From assembly GCA_918797485.1 (NCBI GenBank), contig CAKKNE010000004.1, positions 1,116,001 to 1,180,000 on the forward strand: DNA of 64,000 bases. The letters are read 5' to 3'. The stretch is from Pelagomonas calceolata (taxonomy: Eukaryota > Sar > Pelagophyceae > Pelagomonadales > Pelagomonadaceae). Positions within the stretch are counted from its first letter, which is position 1. Each line of letters begins with the position of its first letter. The notes under the pieces are model-generated. The model saw nothing but the letters and a program-made list of their open reading frames with translations, was not told where the DNA came from and made no database searches. The translations under genes were made by a program, and so were the position numbers. Positions 39,248 to 49,101 of the stretch are shown here, one piece after another.

Positions 39248-42108
39248 ATGCCTCCGAAGGGCGACGAGGACTTCGTGCCCAAGAAGAAGGAGGGCGAATG
39301 TGTGAAAGTCGTCGTGCGCGTAAGACCGCTCTCCAGGAAGGAGATCCAGGACGGCCACGACGAAGCTACAAAAGCTGATGAGGATAGCGGTAGAATAACC
39401 TGCCAGAACCCGAAGGCCGATGCGGACGAGCCGCCCAAGACCTTTACGTTCGATGCGGTGTTTGCCCCAACAATAACCCAGAGGAAGCTGTACGACGTCT
39501 GTTCCGCGCCGGTTGTTGCTTCCGTCTTGGAAGGATTCAATGGGACGATCTTCGCCTACGGCCAGACGGGTGCCGGGAAAACGTTTACCATGGAGGGCGT
39601 GCAAGATCCCCCTGAATTGAGGGGCATCATCCCGAACGCGTTTCAACAAATATTCGACCGCGTCGCGTTAGCGGCAGAAGGCGTGCAATTTTTAGTCAGA
39701 GCCTCCTACCTCGAGATCTACAACGAGGAGGTGCGCGACCTGCTGGCCAAGGACCCGAAGAACCGGCTCGACCTCAAGGAGAACGTCGACTCAGGCGTCT
39801 ACGTCAAGGACCTGACGTCGTTCATCGTCCGATCGCGGCGTCCCGTGCGGTGCCTTCGACTCGTCTGCAGGAATGATGGCCGTGGGTGGTTTTATTTTCG
39901 AGTTCCGCGCAGGTGAAGTCCTCGCACGAAATTGATCAAGTGATGCAGGCGGGCAAGAAGAACCGGAGCGTGGGCGCGACGGCGATGAATGCTGGCTCTT
40001 CCAGATCACATGCCATTTTTACGATCATCGTCGAGTGCTGCGATTCGACGGGTACGGTCCGAACTGGCGAGCACATTACCGTCGGGAAGCTGAATCTGGT
40101 CGATCTCGCCGGTAGTGAACGACAGTCGAAGACGCAGGCTACCGGTGATCGGCTCAAGGAGGCCACGAAGATCAATTTGTCGCTGTCTGCGCTGGGGAAC
40201 GTCATCAGTGCTCTAGTCGACGGCAAGTCGCAGCACATTCCCTACCGCGACTCGAAACTCACAAGATTGCTCCAGGACTCGCTGGGCGGGAACACGAAGA
40301 CCGTCATGTGCGCGAACTGCGGCCCCGCGGGCTACAACTACGACGAGACCGTGTCGACGCTGCGCTACGCTAATAGAGCCAAGAACATCAAGAACAAGCC
40401 CAAGATCAACGAGGACCCGAAGGACGCCATGCTCCGCGAGTTCCAGGACGAGATCGCCCGCCTCAAGGCGCAGCTCCAAGGGAAGGGGACGTACGACGAG
40501 AACGGCGAGTGGCAGGGTGCGGACTCGGCGTCCCGTCACGCCATCGACGCGACTCGCCTCTAGGGTTTCTTTGTCGATCTTGGGCCGCTTCGGACCACGC
40601 GAGCGTCTTCCGCGCCCCGCAGGCGAGCAGAAGGAGTACAAGGAGGTGGAAAAGATCGTCCACAAGGAGGTCATCAAGGAGGTGACCGTGGGCGTGTCCG
40701 AGGAGGAGCTGTCGAAGGTCCGCGGCCGTGTGGAAATCGACCGGTGAGCGTCGCGGAAGCTCACTCGCGCCGATGGCGTGGAAGCGCAACGCCATCGAGC
40801 AGACGCAGTCACGGGGACAACGTCGCGTCGATGGCGTGGAATCTACACGCCATCGAGCAGACGCAGGAATGGGGGCAATCTCGCGTCGATGGCGTGGAAT
40901 CTACACGCCATCGAGCACATGCAGTCACGGGGACAACATCGCCGCGCAGGTCCACGCCGAGGCGGAGCGGAAGAAGGAGGAGATCCGTGAGCGGGCCGAG
41001 CGCCAGCTCGCCGCCGAGTTGGAGCGCCAGGCCGCGACGGAAGAGGAGCGCGAGCGCCTCCGGGCCGACCTCGTCCGCCAAGAGACGGAGCGCAAGAACG
41101 CGTCGCAGCGGAAACGCCAACTAGCGGCCAAACTGAAAGGCATGGAGAACAAGTTGTTGAAAGGAGGGCAATTGTTGGACAAAGCCGCCACCCAGGAAGC
41201 CGAGCTGCGGAAGGCCAAGCAGGAGCTCACGCGCAAGCAAGAAGCCGAGAGGAGGATGGCGAACGAGATGCGCGCGCCCGTGTCCTTCGCGAGCCTCCAC
41301 GCCATCGAGCCGGCGACAACGTCGATGGCGTGGAACCTGTGAGCCTCCACGCCATCGAGCAGATGCAGTTGCGGGGACGACGTCGCGTCGGTGGCGGAGA
41401 ACCTCCACTCCATCGAGCAGACACAACCACGGTCATCGACGCGTCGACGCCATCGAGCAGATGCACATGTGATTCCCACGCAGGCGGGACCAGGAGTCCA
41501 AGAAGGCCGAGGCCGAAGAAAAATTCGGGTCCATCGAGGAGGAAGTGGAAAAGAAGACGCGGAAGCTCGAGAAACTCATAAGAAAAGTCTCCGAGGCGGA
41601 GCGGGAAGTGTCCGATCTCAGTTCCGAATTTCAAAGAGAGCGCGAGGAGATGTTGGACACTATTAGACAGTTAGCGAGACAAATAAAACTGAAGGATTGT
41701 ATCTTGGAGGGCTTTGCTCCATCGCACAAAGTGAAACAGCTCGAAGCACGAGCCGAGTGGAATGATGACACTTGGCGGCTGAAGCCCCTCGAAAACACAT
41801 TGATAAGGAGGCCGCACTCCACCAAAGGCTTGCGGCGGCCCGAGACGGAGTATGCACGCCATAGAGCGCAGTACGACCCCGATACTCGTTATAAAGCCGA
41901 GAACATCGTGTTGCTGGATCTCGAGAACGTGGAACGGACGACGCAGGACTACGCGGGGCCGGACATGCGGAGCCACTGTCAGGTTATTCTGGAGACGTCT
42001 CTCGATCAAGAGGATGTGTATGTCGAGGGCGCGGGGCCGCGCGTCGACGTCGTCGACGAGGAGCCCGTCGTGCGGCCGCGGACGGGCCGAAGGCGGGCGC
42101 GGCGCTAG
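39248..42108 (+). CDS. Kinesin-2 motor (KIF3/FLA10 type, intraflagellar transport)
   Basis: Five exons: 39248-39826, 39913-40516, 40623-40717, 40950-41269 and 41484-42108, coding 740 residues. The motor has [43 protein letters not shown] and [14 protein letters not shown]. Then come a KIF3-type neck and coiled coil ([20 protein letters not shown]) and a tail matching KIF3 ([33 protein letters not shown], ending [11 protein letters not shown]). KIF3 continuity fixes the splices: [42 protein letters not shown]. It drives anterograde intraflagellar transport, so the cell probably builds a flagellum. All four introns look like introners. Confidence 0.9.
39827..39912 (+). mobile_element. Introner (family 2), kinesin-2 intron 1
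   Basis: An 86-bp intron: donor 8-mer GTCCGATC, then GCGGCGTCCCGTGCGGTGCC, the core CTGCAGGAATGATGG and GTGGGTGGTTT, ending TTCCGCGCAG. The exon 8-mer GTGAAGTC matches at 4 of 8. Core shared with the PSMB2 intron. Phase 0. Confidence 0.8.
40517..40622 (+). mobile_element. Introner (family 2), kinesin-2 intron 2
   Basis: A 106-bp intron: donor 8-mer GTGCGGAC, then TCGGCGTCCCGTCACGCCAT, the CGACGCGACTCGCCTC module and TTTCTTTGTCGATCTTGGGC, ending CGCCCCGCAG. Target copies are not preserved. Phase 1. Confidence 0.75.
40718..40949 (+). mobile_element. Introner (family 1) with a triple hairpin array, kinesin-2 intron 3
   Basis: A 232-bp intron. Donor 8-mer GTCCGCGG and exon 8-mer GTCCACGC agree at 6 of 8. 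The element starts CCGTGTGGAAATCGACC. Inside, three tandem units of about 58 bp each contain GATGGCGTGGAA, a short loop, ACGCCATCGAGCA and a GGGGACAACGTCGCG-like tail. It ends ATCGCCGCGCAG. Phase 0. Confidence 0.85.
41270..41483 (+). mobile_element. Introner (family 1), kinesin-2 intron 4, probable GC donor
   Basis: A 214-bp intron ending TGTGATTCCCACGCAG, the family 1 3' end. Under the target rule it begins with GCGCGCGC, then CCGTGTCCTTC, giving a GC-AG intron in the right phase (2). A GT donor at 41280 would also keep the frame, adding four residues. Several diverged hairpin modules are inside. Confidence 0.7.
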
Positions 42109-42560
42109 GGCGGTTCGGGGTGGGCGTAAACCTGATGGGGTCCCGGAGGAGCGGGTACTATGCGCGTCCGACGCCTGAGGGGTCTAAGTAGTCAGTCGGT
42201 TCGTAGTCGGTGTAGTCTGAGACCGGAAATCGACGTATCTCTCCGAGCTGGATCAATCCCCAGAGTTCCTAGGAAGTATCCATACCCGCAAACTTTCGGT
42301 ACTTTCGGCGATACCACGCCCGGAAAAGTATCCGAGGCTCCACTTACTGGTCTTTTGACCTAGTCATGGCCTGGGAACGGCCCCAGGATGTACTGGGCAG
42401 CGTGGGAAGGCCCCAAAACCACGTATAGTACCCCCGGGCTGCCCCGGCCCCCTGGCTGATTCAGAAGTAGTCGGACCCCGGATTTCGACCACTATCTCAG
42501 GCCACCCGAAGCTCTTGAACTCGCCGAATCGTGAGACCTCACTGATTGATCTGCGCACAG
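42109..42560. other. Region before the Pro/Thr-repeat array
   Basis: 42519-42560 is homologous to the last 42 bp of the array introns (CTCGCCGAATCGTGAGAC, ending CGCACAG), so it is probably the end of another intron of the same gene. Upstream of 42519 I recognise no gene; a 5' exon of the repeat gene may lie here. Confidence 0.35.
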
Positions 42561-43030
42561 GCCGATGCCGACGCCGCAGCCGACGCCGGCTCCGACGCCT
42601 GCTCCGACGCCCGCTCCGACGCCGGCTCCGACGCCGGCTCCGACGCCCGCTCCGACGCCGCAGCCGACGCCGATGCCGACGCCGGCTCCGACGCCTGCTC
42701 CGACGCCGGCTCCGACGCCGGCCCCGACGCCCGCGCCGACGCAAGTACCAGCGCATAAAATCACACCGCCGCCGACTCGCCGAATCGTGAGACTTCACTG
42801 ATTGATCTGCGCACAGGCCGATGCCGACGCCGCAGCCGACGCCGTACCCGACGCCGGCTCCGACGCCGGCCCCGACGCCCGCGCCGACGCAAGTACCAGT
42901 GCATAAAAATCACACCGCCGCCACCTCGCCGAATCGTGAGACCTCACTGATTGATCTGCTCACAGGCCGATGCCGACGCCGCAGCCGACGCCGATGCCGA
43001 CGCCGGCTCCGACGCCCGCTCGTCGCGCGT
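42561..43030 (+). repeat. Array of Pro/Thr-repeat exons separated by near-identical introns
   Basis: Three blocks of the 12-bp-like repeat coding PTPAPTPxPTP: 42561-42744, 42817-42892 and 42966 to about 43021. Between them lie 72- and 73-bp introns (42745-42816, 42893-42965) that are almost identical (GTACCAGYGCATAAAA... to ...GATCTGCKCACAG). The exon-plus-intron unit has therefore been duplicated. PTPxPTP spacers are common in secreted stramenopile proteins. Block lengths 184 and 76 are both 1 modulo 3, so the reading frame rotates from block to block; all frames are open (Pro-Thr, Ala-Asp-rich, Arg-rich). No start or stop of a whole gene could be fixed. It may be a gene fragment. Confidence 0.55.
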
Positions 43031-43449
43031 GGTCTCCTTCATTTTTTTGGGATCCGGCGCGTAGGCCGGGCCGGGGAACAGGGGGACCACAGGTAGGCCC
43101 GTTCAATCAGCGGCCGTGTTTATGGTCGTGCGAGAGGCCGAGCACAGCAGTTTCGATTTATATCAATCTTAGGTCGCTGGGGTCGGCTCGTCGGCGGTGG
43201 TCAAGACGCGTCGCGAAGGGCTAGACCCTGAGCCGTGTTTCGTCCACGAGAAGGGTGAAAAACAGCTGGATAGGCCCGACAAAGCTGAGCTTGCAGCAGG
43301 GCGTGCTAGTGTCTTACAGTACGCTAGCTCGCGGATTTCCCGGCGTAGCTGTACAAGGGCGTTGCACGTCGCCTCGGCCGCCTGGGAACACCCGGACAAC
43401 TCATATACCACATGCGGTCATTATGAAACTCATCCTTACGCCTAATAAA
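43031..43449. other. Spacer with a GCTAG palindrome motif
   Basis: 43305-43328 is a copy of the motif (GCTAGTGTCTTACAGTA...TAGC). Unlike other copies it lies 3' of the SET gene with no clear start codon nearby, so an unrecognised transcript may start here. Plus-strand frames through 43255-43956 are antisense to the SET gene. Confidence 0.4.
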
Positions 43450-46400
43450 CTACTTCGCCGGCCGCCGCCGCGTCCCCTGCGTGACGGAGGGCGCCGCCTT
43501 TCTAGTAGCACCACCAGACGACCTTTTCCGCTTCTTCTGCTTCGACGGCACGGCGGCCTGGCCTCTCGCTATTCTTTTCGCCGTCGGGTTGTGCGAGGAA
43601 AAAGTGCGATGCGGAGCAAGTTTCTCGGAATCGCGAGGCAATTCATACACTTCATCGAACTTCTTGTGCCAGCCCACGAAGTGCAAGCCGACCTTCACGG
43701 CTTTCCCCTCATCATTACGCTCGACGCTAATGACGCGCGCGTCGAACCAGCAGCCCGTCTGCCCACAGCGCGCGTCGACCTTGGCCCCTTCGACGATCGC
43801 CGCATCGGGCAACGACGAGCAGTCGAAGACGACGTCGTCCTCGCCGAAGGACGGTTCCGGGATGTCGCAGGACGCTTCGTCCGGTACCACTCCCCACTGG
43901 ACCTGGTCCGCGCACTTGAAGGACCTGCGTTGATAGACGCCGTCGATGCGACGTGAATGCCTCTGACGCGTCGCGTCGATGGCGTGTGAGCCCTACGCCG
44001 TCGCCGCGACCCGTGAAGATTGCCCTCTCTCTCTCGGGAGTGCTCGCGTCGAGGCGACCGCGTCATCCGAAACGGCTCGAAATCGAAAACGAGACCACCC
44101 AGGGCCTCGTCTGATGCATGCGAGTCGCATCGATGGCGTAAGGCCTCCGAAAAGTCACGGGACGCCGGTAAGGACGTGTTCTCGTCGATCTCGATCGACG
44201 CGTGCCAGGGCACGCGCCGCCACTTCTCGCAGAGGTCGCAGGCCACCCACCTGCTGGGCGGCTTGTCCGGTAACGCATCCGCTAAAGCGCCGTCCCCGGG
44301 GTCCTCGGACTGAGTCGTTGGACTTGATGCTGCGGACTCGATCTCGCTCTCGAGGGATCCCGTCACATTTCTCAGAGTCTTGACCACGTCCAACACGGCC
44401 GCGGCGCACGATTCTAACGCCGCGTCCAAGGACGGCGCGCCCCACCACTCGTCGACAATTGTAGCAGGGAAGAAGCACCTTGAAACATCATCAGGCCAGG
44501 GCCGATTCCTCCGGACGGGGTCCTCCAGCGCATCGGCCAGTTGTCTCTGTAGTGTGGCGTCGTAGCCCCCTCGACACGCTTCCAGGATGTCAGCCGCGTC
44601 CGGTAACAACGCGCAGCCGCGTAAATCTTTCACCGCGAGTAACCCAGCACCCAGATCCGGATCGGCCAGGGCGTCGGCGTCGTGCCATCTTATGAGAGCC
44701 TCGACCTCGGCCAGCGGGCCGTAGGTCCGCTCTTGGACCCTTAGAACGTCTTGCGGTTGCGTGCGGACGGCGTCGCTATAGAGAGGTGCCTTCGTGTCGC
44801 AGGACTTGCAGGGGAACTTGCCCACGTCGTCCCGGATGACTTCGACACCTGGAGCCGTGGCTGTCCCTCGTCGCGAGACCTTGACGAAGGTGTGGGTATG
44901 AGCTGCAAGTAACAGAGCGTCGGCGGCACATAACGCGGACTGCCTCAGTCGTAATCCAGGGTCGTCTTCTGTTTTAAGGCGCTTCGTCTTCTTCTCCTCC
45001 GCCACGGGTGGAGGCGCATCTGCCGCATAAGCGAGGAGTGCCGTTCGACACGCGAGCATCGCATCTCTACAAGTTCTACGAGTGGCATTCTCCGGTACAT
45101 GGGCGCTCCTGAGCGCTTCCCGCAACTTCAGATCAGAACAGCGTTGCGCAAAGACGGCCAGTTTCAGCAAACGTTGCCTCAAAACAGCAGCGGCTTCCTC
45201 CGACGACGCCATGCGCAGGGGCTCGCCCGTTTCTCTCGTTAACCTTTGCACGCGCCTAGCTACCGACACGGCACAAGCTAAGGATTGCACGCGCTGCTCG
45301 AGCACTAAACGAGCGCGCACGGCGGCTGCCGACCCGTTCTCGCCCTCCTTGTCTCTCCCGTAGTACCGCAGCAAGGCATAGGGCAGTTGCCCGCGCTCAA
45401 ACTCCAAAAAAGAAATCAGTTCGGCCACGTACCGTTCGAGCCAGACCGGTGGCGTGTGATCGTCGATGCAGTCGAAGAAGGCGCGCTTGAAGCCGTGTTG
45501 CTCTAACGTCTTCGTATAATCTGTGGACTGAGAAGGCAGACAAGCCCTCAACAGTAGCGCGACGGCATCCAATGGGTTATGAGCTCTCTTCAAACACTGC
45601 TGCAACTCGTCGGCCGCCACTAACTCGACGAAGCTCCCTCTGCAGGAAGGCGCGCCGCAGAGACAGATCGCCTCGCGCCTGCGCGGAGCATTTCTGTCAA
45701 AATCAAAAAAGAAACCGCCCACGTTCTCGTCTGATACACACGAGTCCCAGCAACAAAGTGAAACCACCCCAACACGCCGGGACGCCGAGCTGCGCCACTC
45801 CCTCTCGCTACTCGTACAGGCCGCGTAGTCGAACGCGAGCTCCTCGCCGGCTTTTATCGGCCGCGTCGTGTGCAGGGCCACGCCGAGATTGCCCTCCGCA
45901 TCGACTCGCACGGACGTCGCGACGTTGCCGTCGCAGTCATGGCTGAGCGAGGACGCGAAGGACGCGTTCCGGCCGCCCGCGTCGACCCATAATAAAGCGT
46001 ATCCTAAAGGATCCTGCTGGGGCCGTTCCAGGGCGATGTTGTGGAAGGCTTCGGGCGGTGGCACGGCGTCGGCGTACTGCTGGCCCAAGGCGAGTCGTCG
46101 CACTGCCTGGGTAGAGGCTAGTTTTTCTAGCCATCTATAAGGCGGGTAGACGTCCCCCAGGTAGTCGCACACATATAAATTGGCCTCCAGGGCTTTCGAC
46201 GCGACGACGGCCGTCCCTTTCGGTCTCGCCTTGAACCACGCGTCGGAACCGAGGAAGCTCGATGCGGCTAGCACCGCACCAGAAACAGCATCCTCCTTCT
46301 CGTGCCACAGTCTCCTAGCCGCATGCGTCAGGAAGGACGGCGTCCGTTCTTTCTCCGACAAATCTCGTAGATAAGGAGCTAGAGATTTACGAGCGGCATC

Positions 46401-48581
46401 CTTACCACCCTCGACGCCACACCACTCGCACGACAGCTGTACTGTGCGTCTACAATAACAATCTAGACCTAAACCAGGGACCTCCTGCACATCTACACCA
46501 AGTACGAGCGGATCATACTGCTCATTCACTTCGCCACACACGCGCGCAACGACGGCCGTGCACAACCGATCCGACACTCCATTAATAACCACGCGCGCAT
46601 GACTTTCGTCCTGCTGCACGGCCCGCTCCAAGCGCCACTTCTCGCCGATCGCGTCGTCGTCGACGGCGTAGGCGGCCGCCACTAAACCTGGTTCGGTAGA
46701 GACTTTCAGCAACCGCTGCGCTGTGGCTATTTCCCTTTCATCAGCCCCGGGGAAGGGTATATAGGTAGATAAAGTCTCGTAGGACCTCAACGGCTCGTGG
46801 AGGATGTGGGGCTTGTGCGCCGTGCGGGCCACGGGCTGGTGCAAGGCGTCTCCCAAAGCTTTGGTCGCGAAGGTCTTCATCGCCTCGTGACCCGCTTCAT
46901 AATGCGCTAGATCTCTACGTTTTTCGAAGTCTTCACTCACTGTAGTTTCTAGTATTGTCTCCAGATCTTGTGAAGCTCGGGCCCAGTCACACAATGCCAC
47001 CGTGACGCCGATGCCGTGCCGCTCGTTCCGGTCGACCCTACCGCCTTTGCGCGCGGCGTTCTGGGCGGCAACGCGCGCCGCTTCAATTCTCAGTTTCTCG
47101 GGGCGGTCGTAATATTTTCGTCGCGCTTTCTCGGCCAACTTTTCGATCTGCGGGGCCTTGTCTCCCGCGAGCAACGCGGCCTCGTCCAACGCTCGCGCCA
47201 GAGCTTCGGCCGTGTCTTGCCCCTGGCACGTGGACAGCTTCTCTTCCGATGCTTTGGTCGGGTCGCGCTTCGACCTTCGTAAAGGTGCGGCGGGGTCCCT
47301 CGTCGGTCGTTTCCGCTTCGGGGCCTTCTTCTTCGGCGGTTGTACCTCGACGGCCGGCGCGCTCGCCGCGGGCGCTCCCGCGGGCGTCGCGAGGCCGACG
47401 GACGCTGCGACCGGCGGCGGCTTGGGCGGCTTGGGCTTGGGCGCGGTCCAACCGGGCACACCGCCCACAATAAGATCGGGGTAGTAGGCGCGCGCGACGG
47501 CCGGCAGGCCCGCGTAGGCAACGTCGTCGCCCGGCTTGTAATATCTGGGCGTGCCCGTGATCGGACCCATCGGAGTCACCTTGCGCTTCATCGTCCAGCC
47601 GTCGCGCGCCATGCGTCTTTCTAGTTCCGCCTTGTCGGTGACGGCGCTCCGCGGGCTTCGCGGCTTCGCGGCCGGCGCCGGGCCCGGCGCCGGGGCGCGC
47701 TCGGGCCGCGTCTGCGCGGGCGCCGCCGCCGGCGCGGGCGCCGCGGCCGCCGCGGCCGGCGGCGGGCTCGGGCGCCGCGGCTTAGGTTTCGACGCCTTCG
47801 CCGCGGGCTTGCGCGCGGCCCGCGCCGCCTGGACCGCCCGCGCGACCTGCTGTTCGTCGAAGACGGCTTTCAGGGATGCCTCGACCTCGTATTCTTCGAG
47901 GTCCTCCTCGTCGCCCGCGAGTTCGCCGTTTCTGTACGCGACGTGGAAGAGCGCCGCGGGTCGGTTGGCGGCGTCGAGGAAGTCGGACTCCGCGGCCGAG
48001 AGCCAGCCCACTACTCTGCCCTCGCTGTAGGCCGGGCCGCCCTCGACCAGTCTCACAATCTCGCGGCCGACGAGCGGGTGGCCCGCCGTGCGCCACGCCG
48101 GTGCCGGCGCGTCGACGTCCATCGCCGCCGGCGCCGGGGGCGCGGGCGGTGCCGCGGCTGCCACGTAGTCGGCAATAGACGCGGGCGGCACCGCCGCCGC
48201 TACGACGACGGTGGGCGGTGCCGCGGCCGGGGCCCGGGCGGCCGGCGCGGCGGGCGCCGCGGGGGGCGCGGTCATCGTGGCCGCGGGCGGCGGCGTGCTC
48301 GCGGGCGGCGGCGCCTTTGGCACTTCGGGCGCCTCGGCCGGCGCCGCAGCCGCGGGCGGCGCGGGCGGCTCGTTCGCGGCCGGCGGCGACGCGGCGAGGG
48401 CGGGCGCCGCGGGCGGCGACGGCTTCCTGAAGAAGCTGTCGAGCGTCGCCTGCCTCGCGGCGCCGCCCGGCGCCGGCGCCGCGTCGGCTGGCGGTTGCGT
48501 CACGGGTGCGGCGCATGCATTGGAAGCTGCGGGTGGTTCGGCAGCCGGCGTTGTCGCGGGCACAGGAGGCGTCGCTTCCAT
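43450..48581 (-). CDS. ATXR3/SDG2-like SET-domain histone methyltransferase with CW finger
   Basis: Three exons, 48581-45796, 45678-44176 and 43924-43450, coding 1587 residues. The N-terminal 400 residues are Pro/Ala-rich and carry a PCNA-binding PIP box (QATLDSFF, 44-51). The SET domain is near residues 800-930 (SFASSLSHDCDGN, TTRPIKAGEELAFDYAA), with post-SET AICLCGAPSCRGSF across the splice. The following helices (PPVWLERYVAELISFLEFER) match ATXR3/SDG2, the main plant H3K4 trimethylase. A CW zinc finger (RWVACDLCEKWRRVPW, then FKCADQVQWG and SCDIPEP) lies near 1405-1455. A barrel-like domain near 1460-1530 (GLHFVGWHKKFDEVYELPRD) resembles chromo-barrel/Tudor folds. Nuclear; CW fingers read H3K4 methylation. 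Confidence 0.87.
43925..44175 (-). mobile_element. Introner (family 2) in the CW finger of the SET gene
   Basis: A 251-bp intron. Donor 8-mer GTCCTTAC and exon 8-mer GTCCTTCA agree at 6 of 8. The element starts CGGCGTCCCGTGACTTTTCG and contains a CAGACGAGGCCCTGGGTGG core and two hairpin-module regions, ending CTATCAACGCAG. Splicing restores the CW finger (DENT|SFKCADQ). Phase 2. Confidence 0.85.
45679..45795 (-). mobile_element. Introner (family 2), GC-AG and stop-free, in the post-SET motif
   Basis: A 117-bp intron. It starts GCGCAGCT, then CGGCGTCCCGGCGTGTTGGG, with core AACGTGGGCGGTTTCTTTTT, ending GCTCCGCGCAG. The exon 8-mer is GCGCGAGG (first four match). Removal gives SEREWREAICLCG, as the ATXR3 family requires. 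The length is a multiple of three with no stop, so retention would insert 39 residues. Confidence 0.85.
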
Positions 48582-49101
48582 CTGTTCGCTGCTGCGGTTT
48601 CGCGCGGCTGCTTAGTTTTGGCGCCTAGAGCAGCTTATGAATGCGCCGCGGCGGCGTTTTCACAGCCAGTCGTGGAAATGTGGCTCGTGGCAAAGCGTGG
48701 ACGTCTACTGGACGTCTCTGCTTCGTCTAATGAACCAAAAAACGGGGCGTCTCTCACAAGTCAAATTGCCTGGGTTCGGGTTCTCTTGAGTCGTTTTTGA
48801 GTTGGAGCTTGTCCACTGCCCAATTTGTAGACGTGTGCGGACGCTTGCTTTGCACCATGGACGTGTCCGCAGTAACAAAAACCCGTTTTCTCGACGCAAA
48901 AACGCGGACCTGAAACGCGGCGCAAAAAAACACGGCGCGCGACACTTAGAACTGCCTACCGGCACGCGCGGACAAGCTCCGTGACCCATATTTCACCGCT
49001 GCGAATTGCGGTAGCGGCCGGCACCGGCGGCAAGCGGCGCGCCCCGCCAAGACGTGATCGACGCAGCGCGACGCAAAACGACTTAAAAAGCAGCGCGCGC
49101 C
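48582..49101. other. Spacer between divergent SET and PSMB2 genes
   Basis: About 520 bp, less GC-rich than its surroundings. No repeat, RNA gene or coding frame recognised. Probably two promoters. Confidence 0.4.

Noticed and set aside
38654-39649. 331-residue minus-strand frame
   Set aside because: Overlaps the kinesin-2 motor exon on the other strand, no motif.
42561-43030. CRISPR-like regular repeat
   Set aside because: The repeated blocks are coding-type Pro/Thr repeats with intron copies between them; no unique spacers, and the genome is eukaryotic.
43255-43956. Long plus-strand frame opposite the SET gene
   Set aside because: Antisense to a well-supported coding exon; Arg-rich composition typical of reverse frames in GC-rich DNA.
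47943-48800. 285-residue plus-strand frame
   Set aside because: Antisense to the Pro/Ala-rich N-terminus of the SET gene; Arg/Gly runs only.
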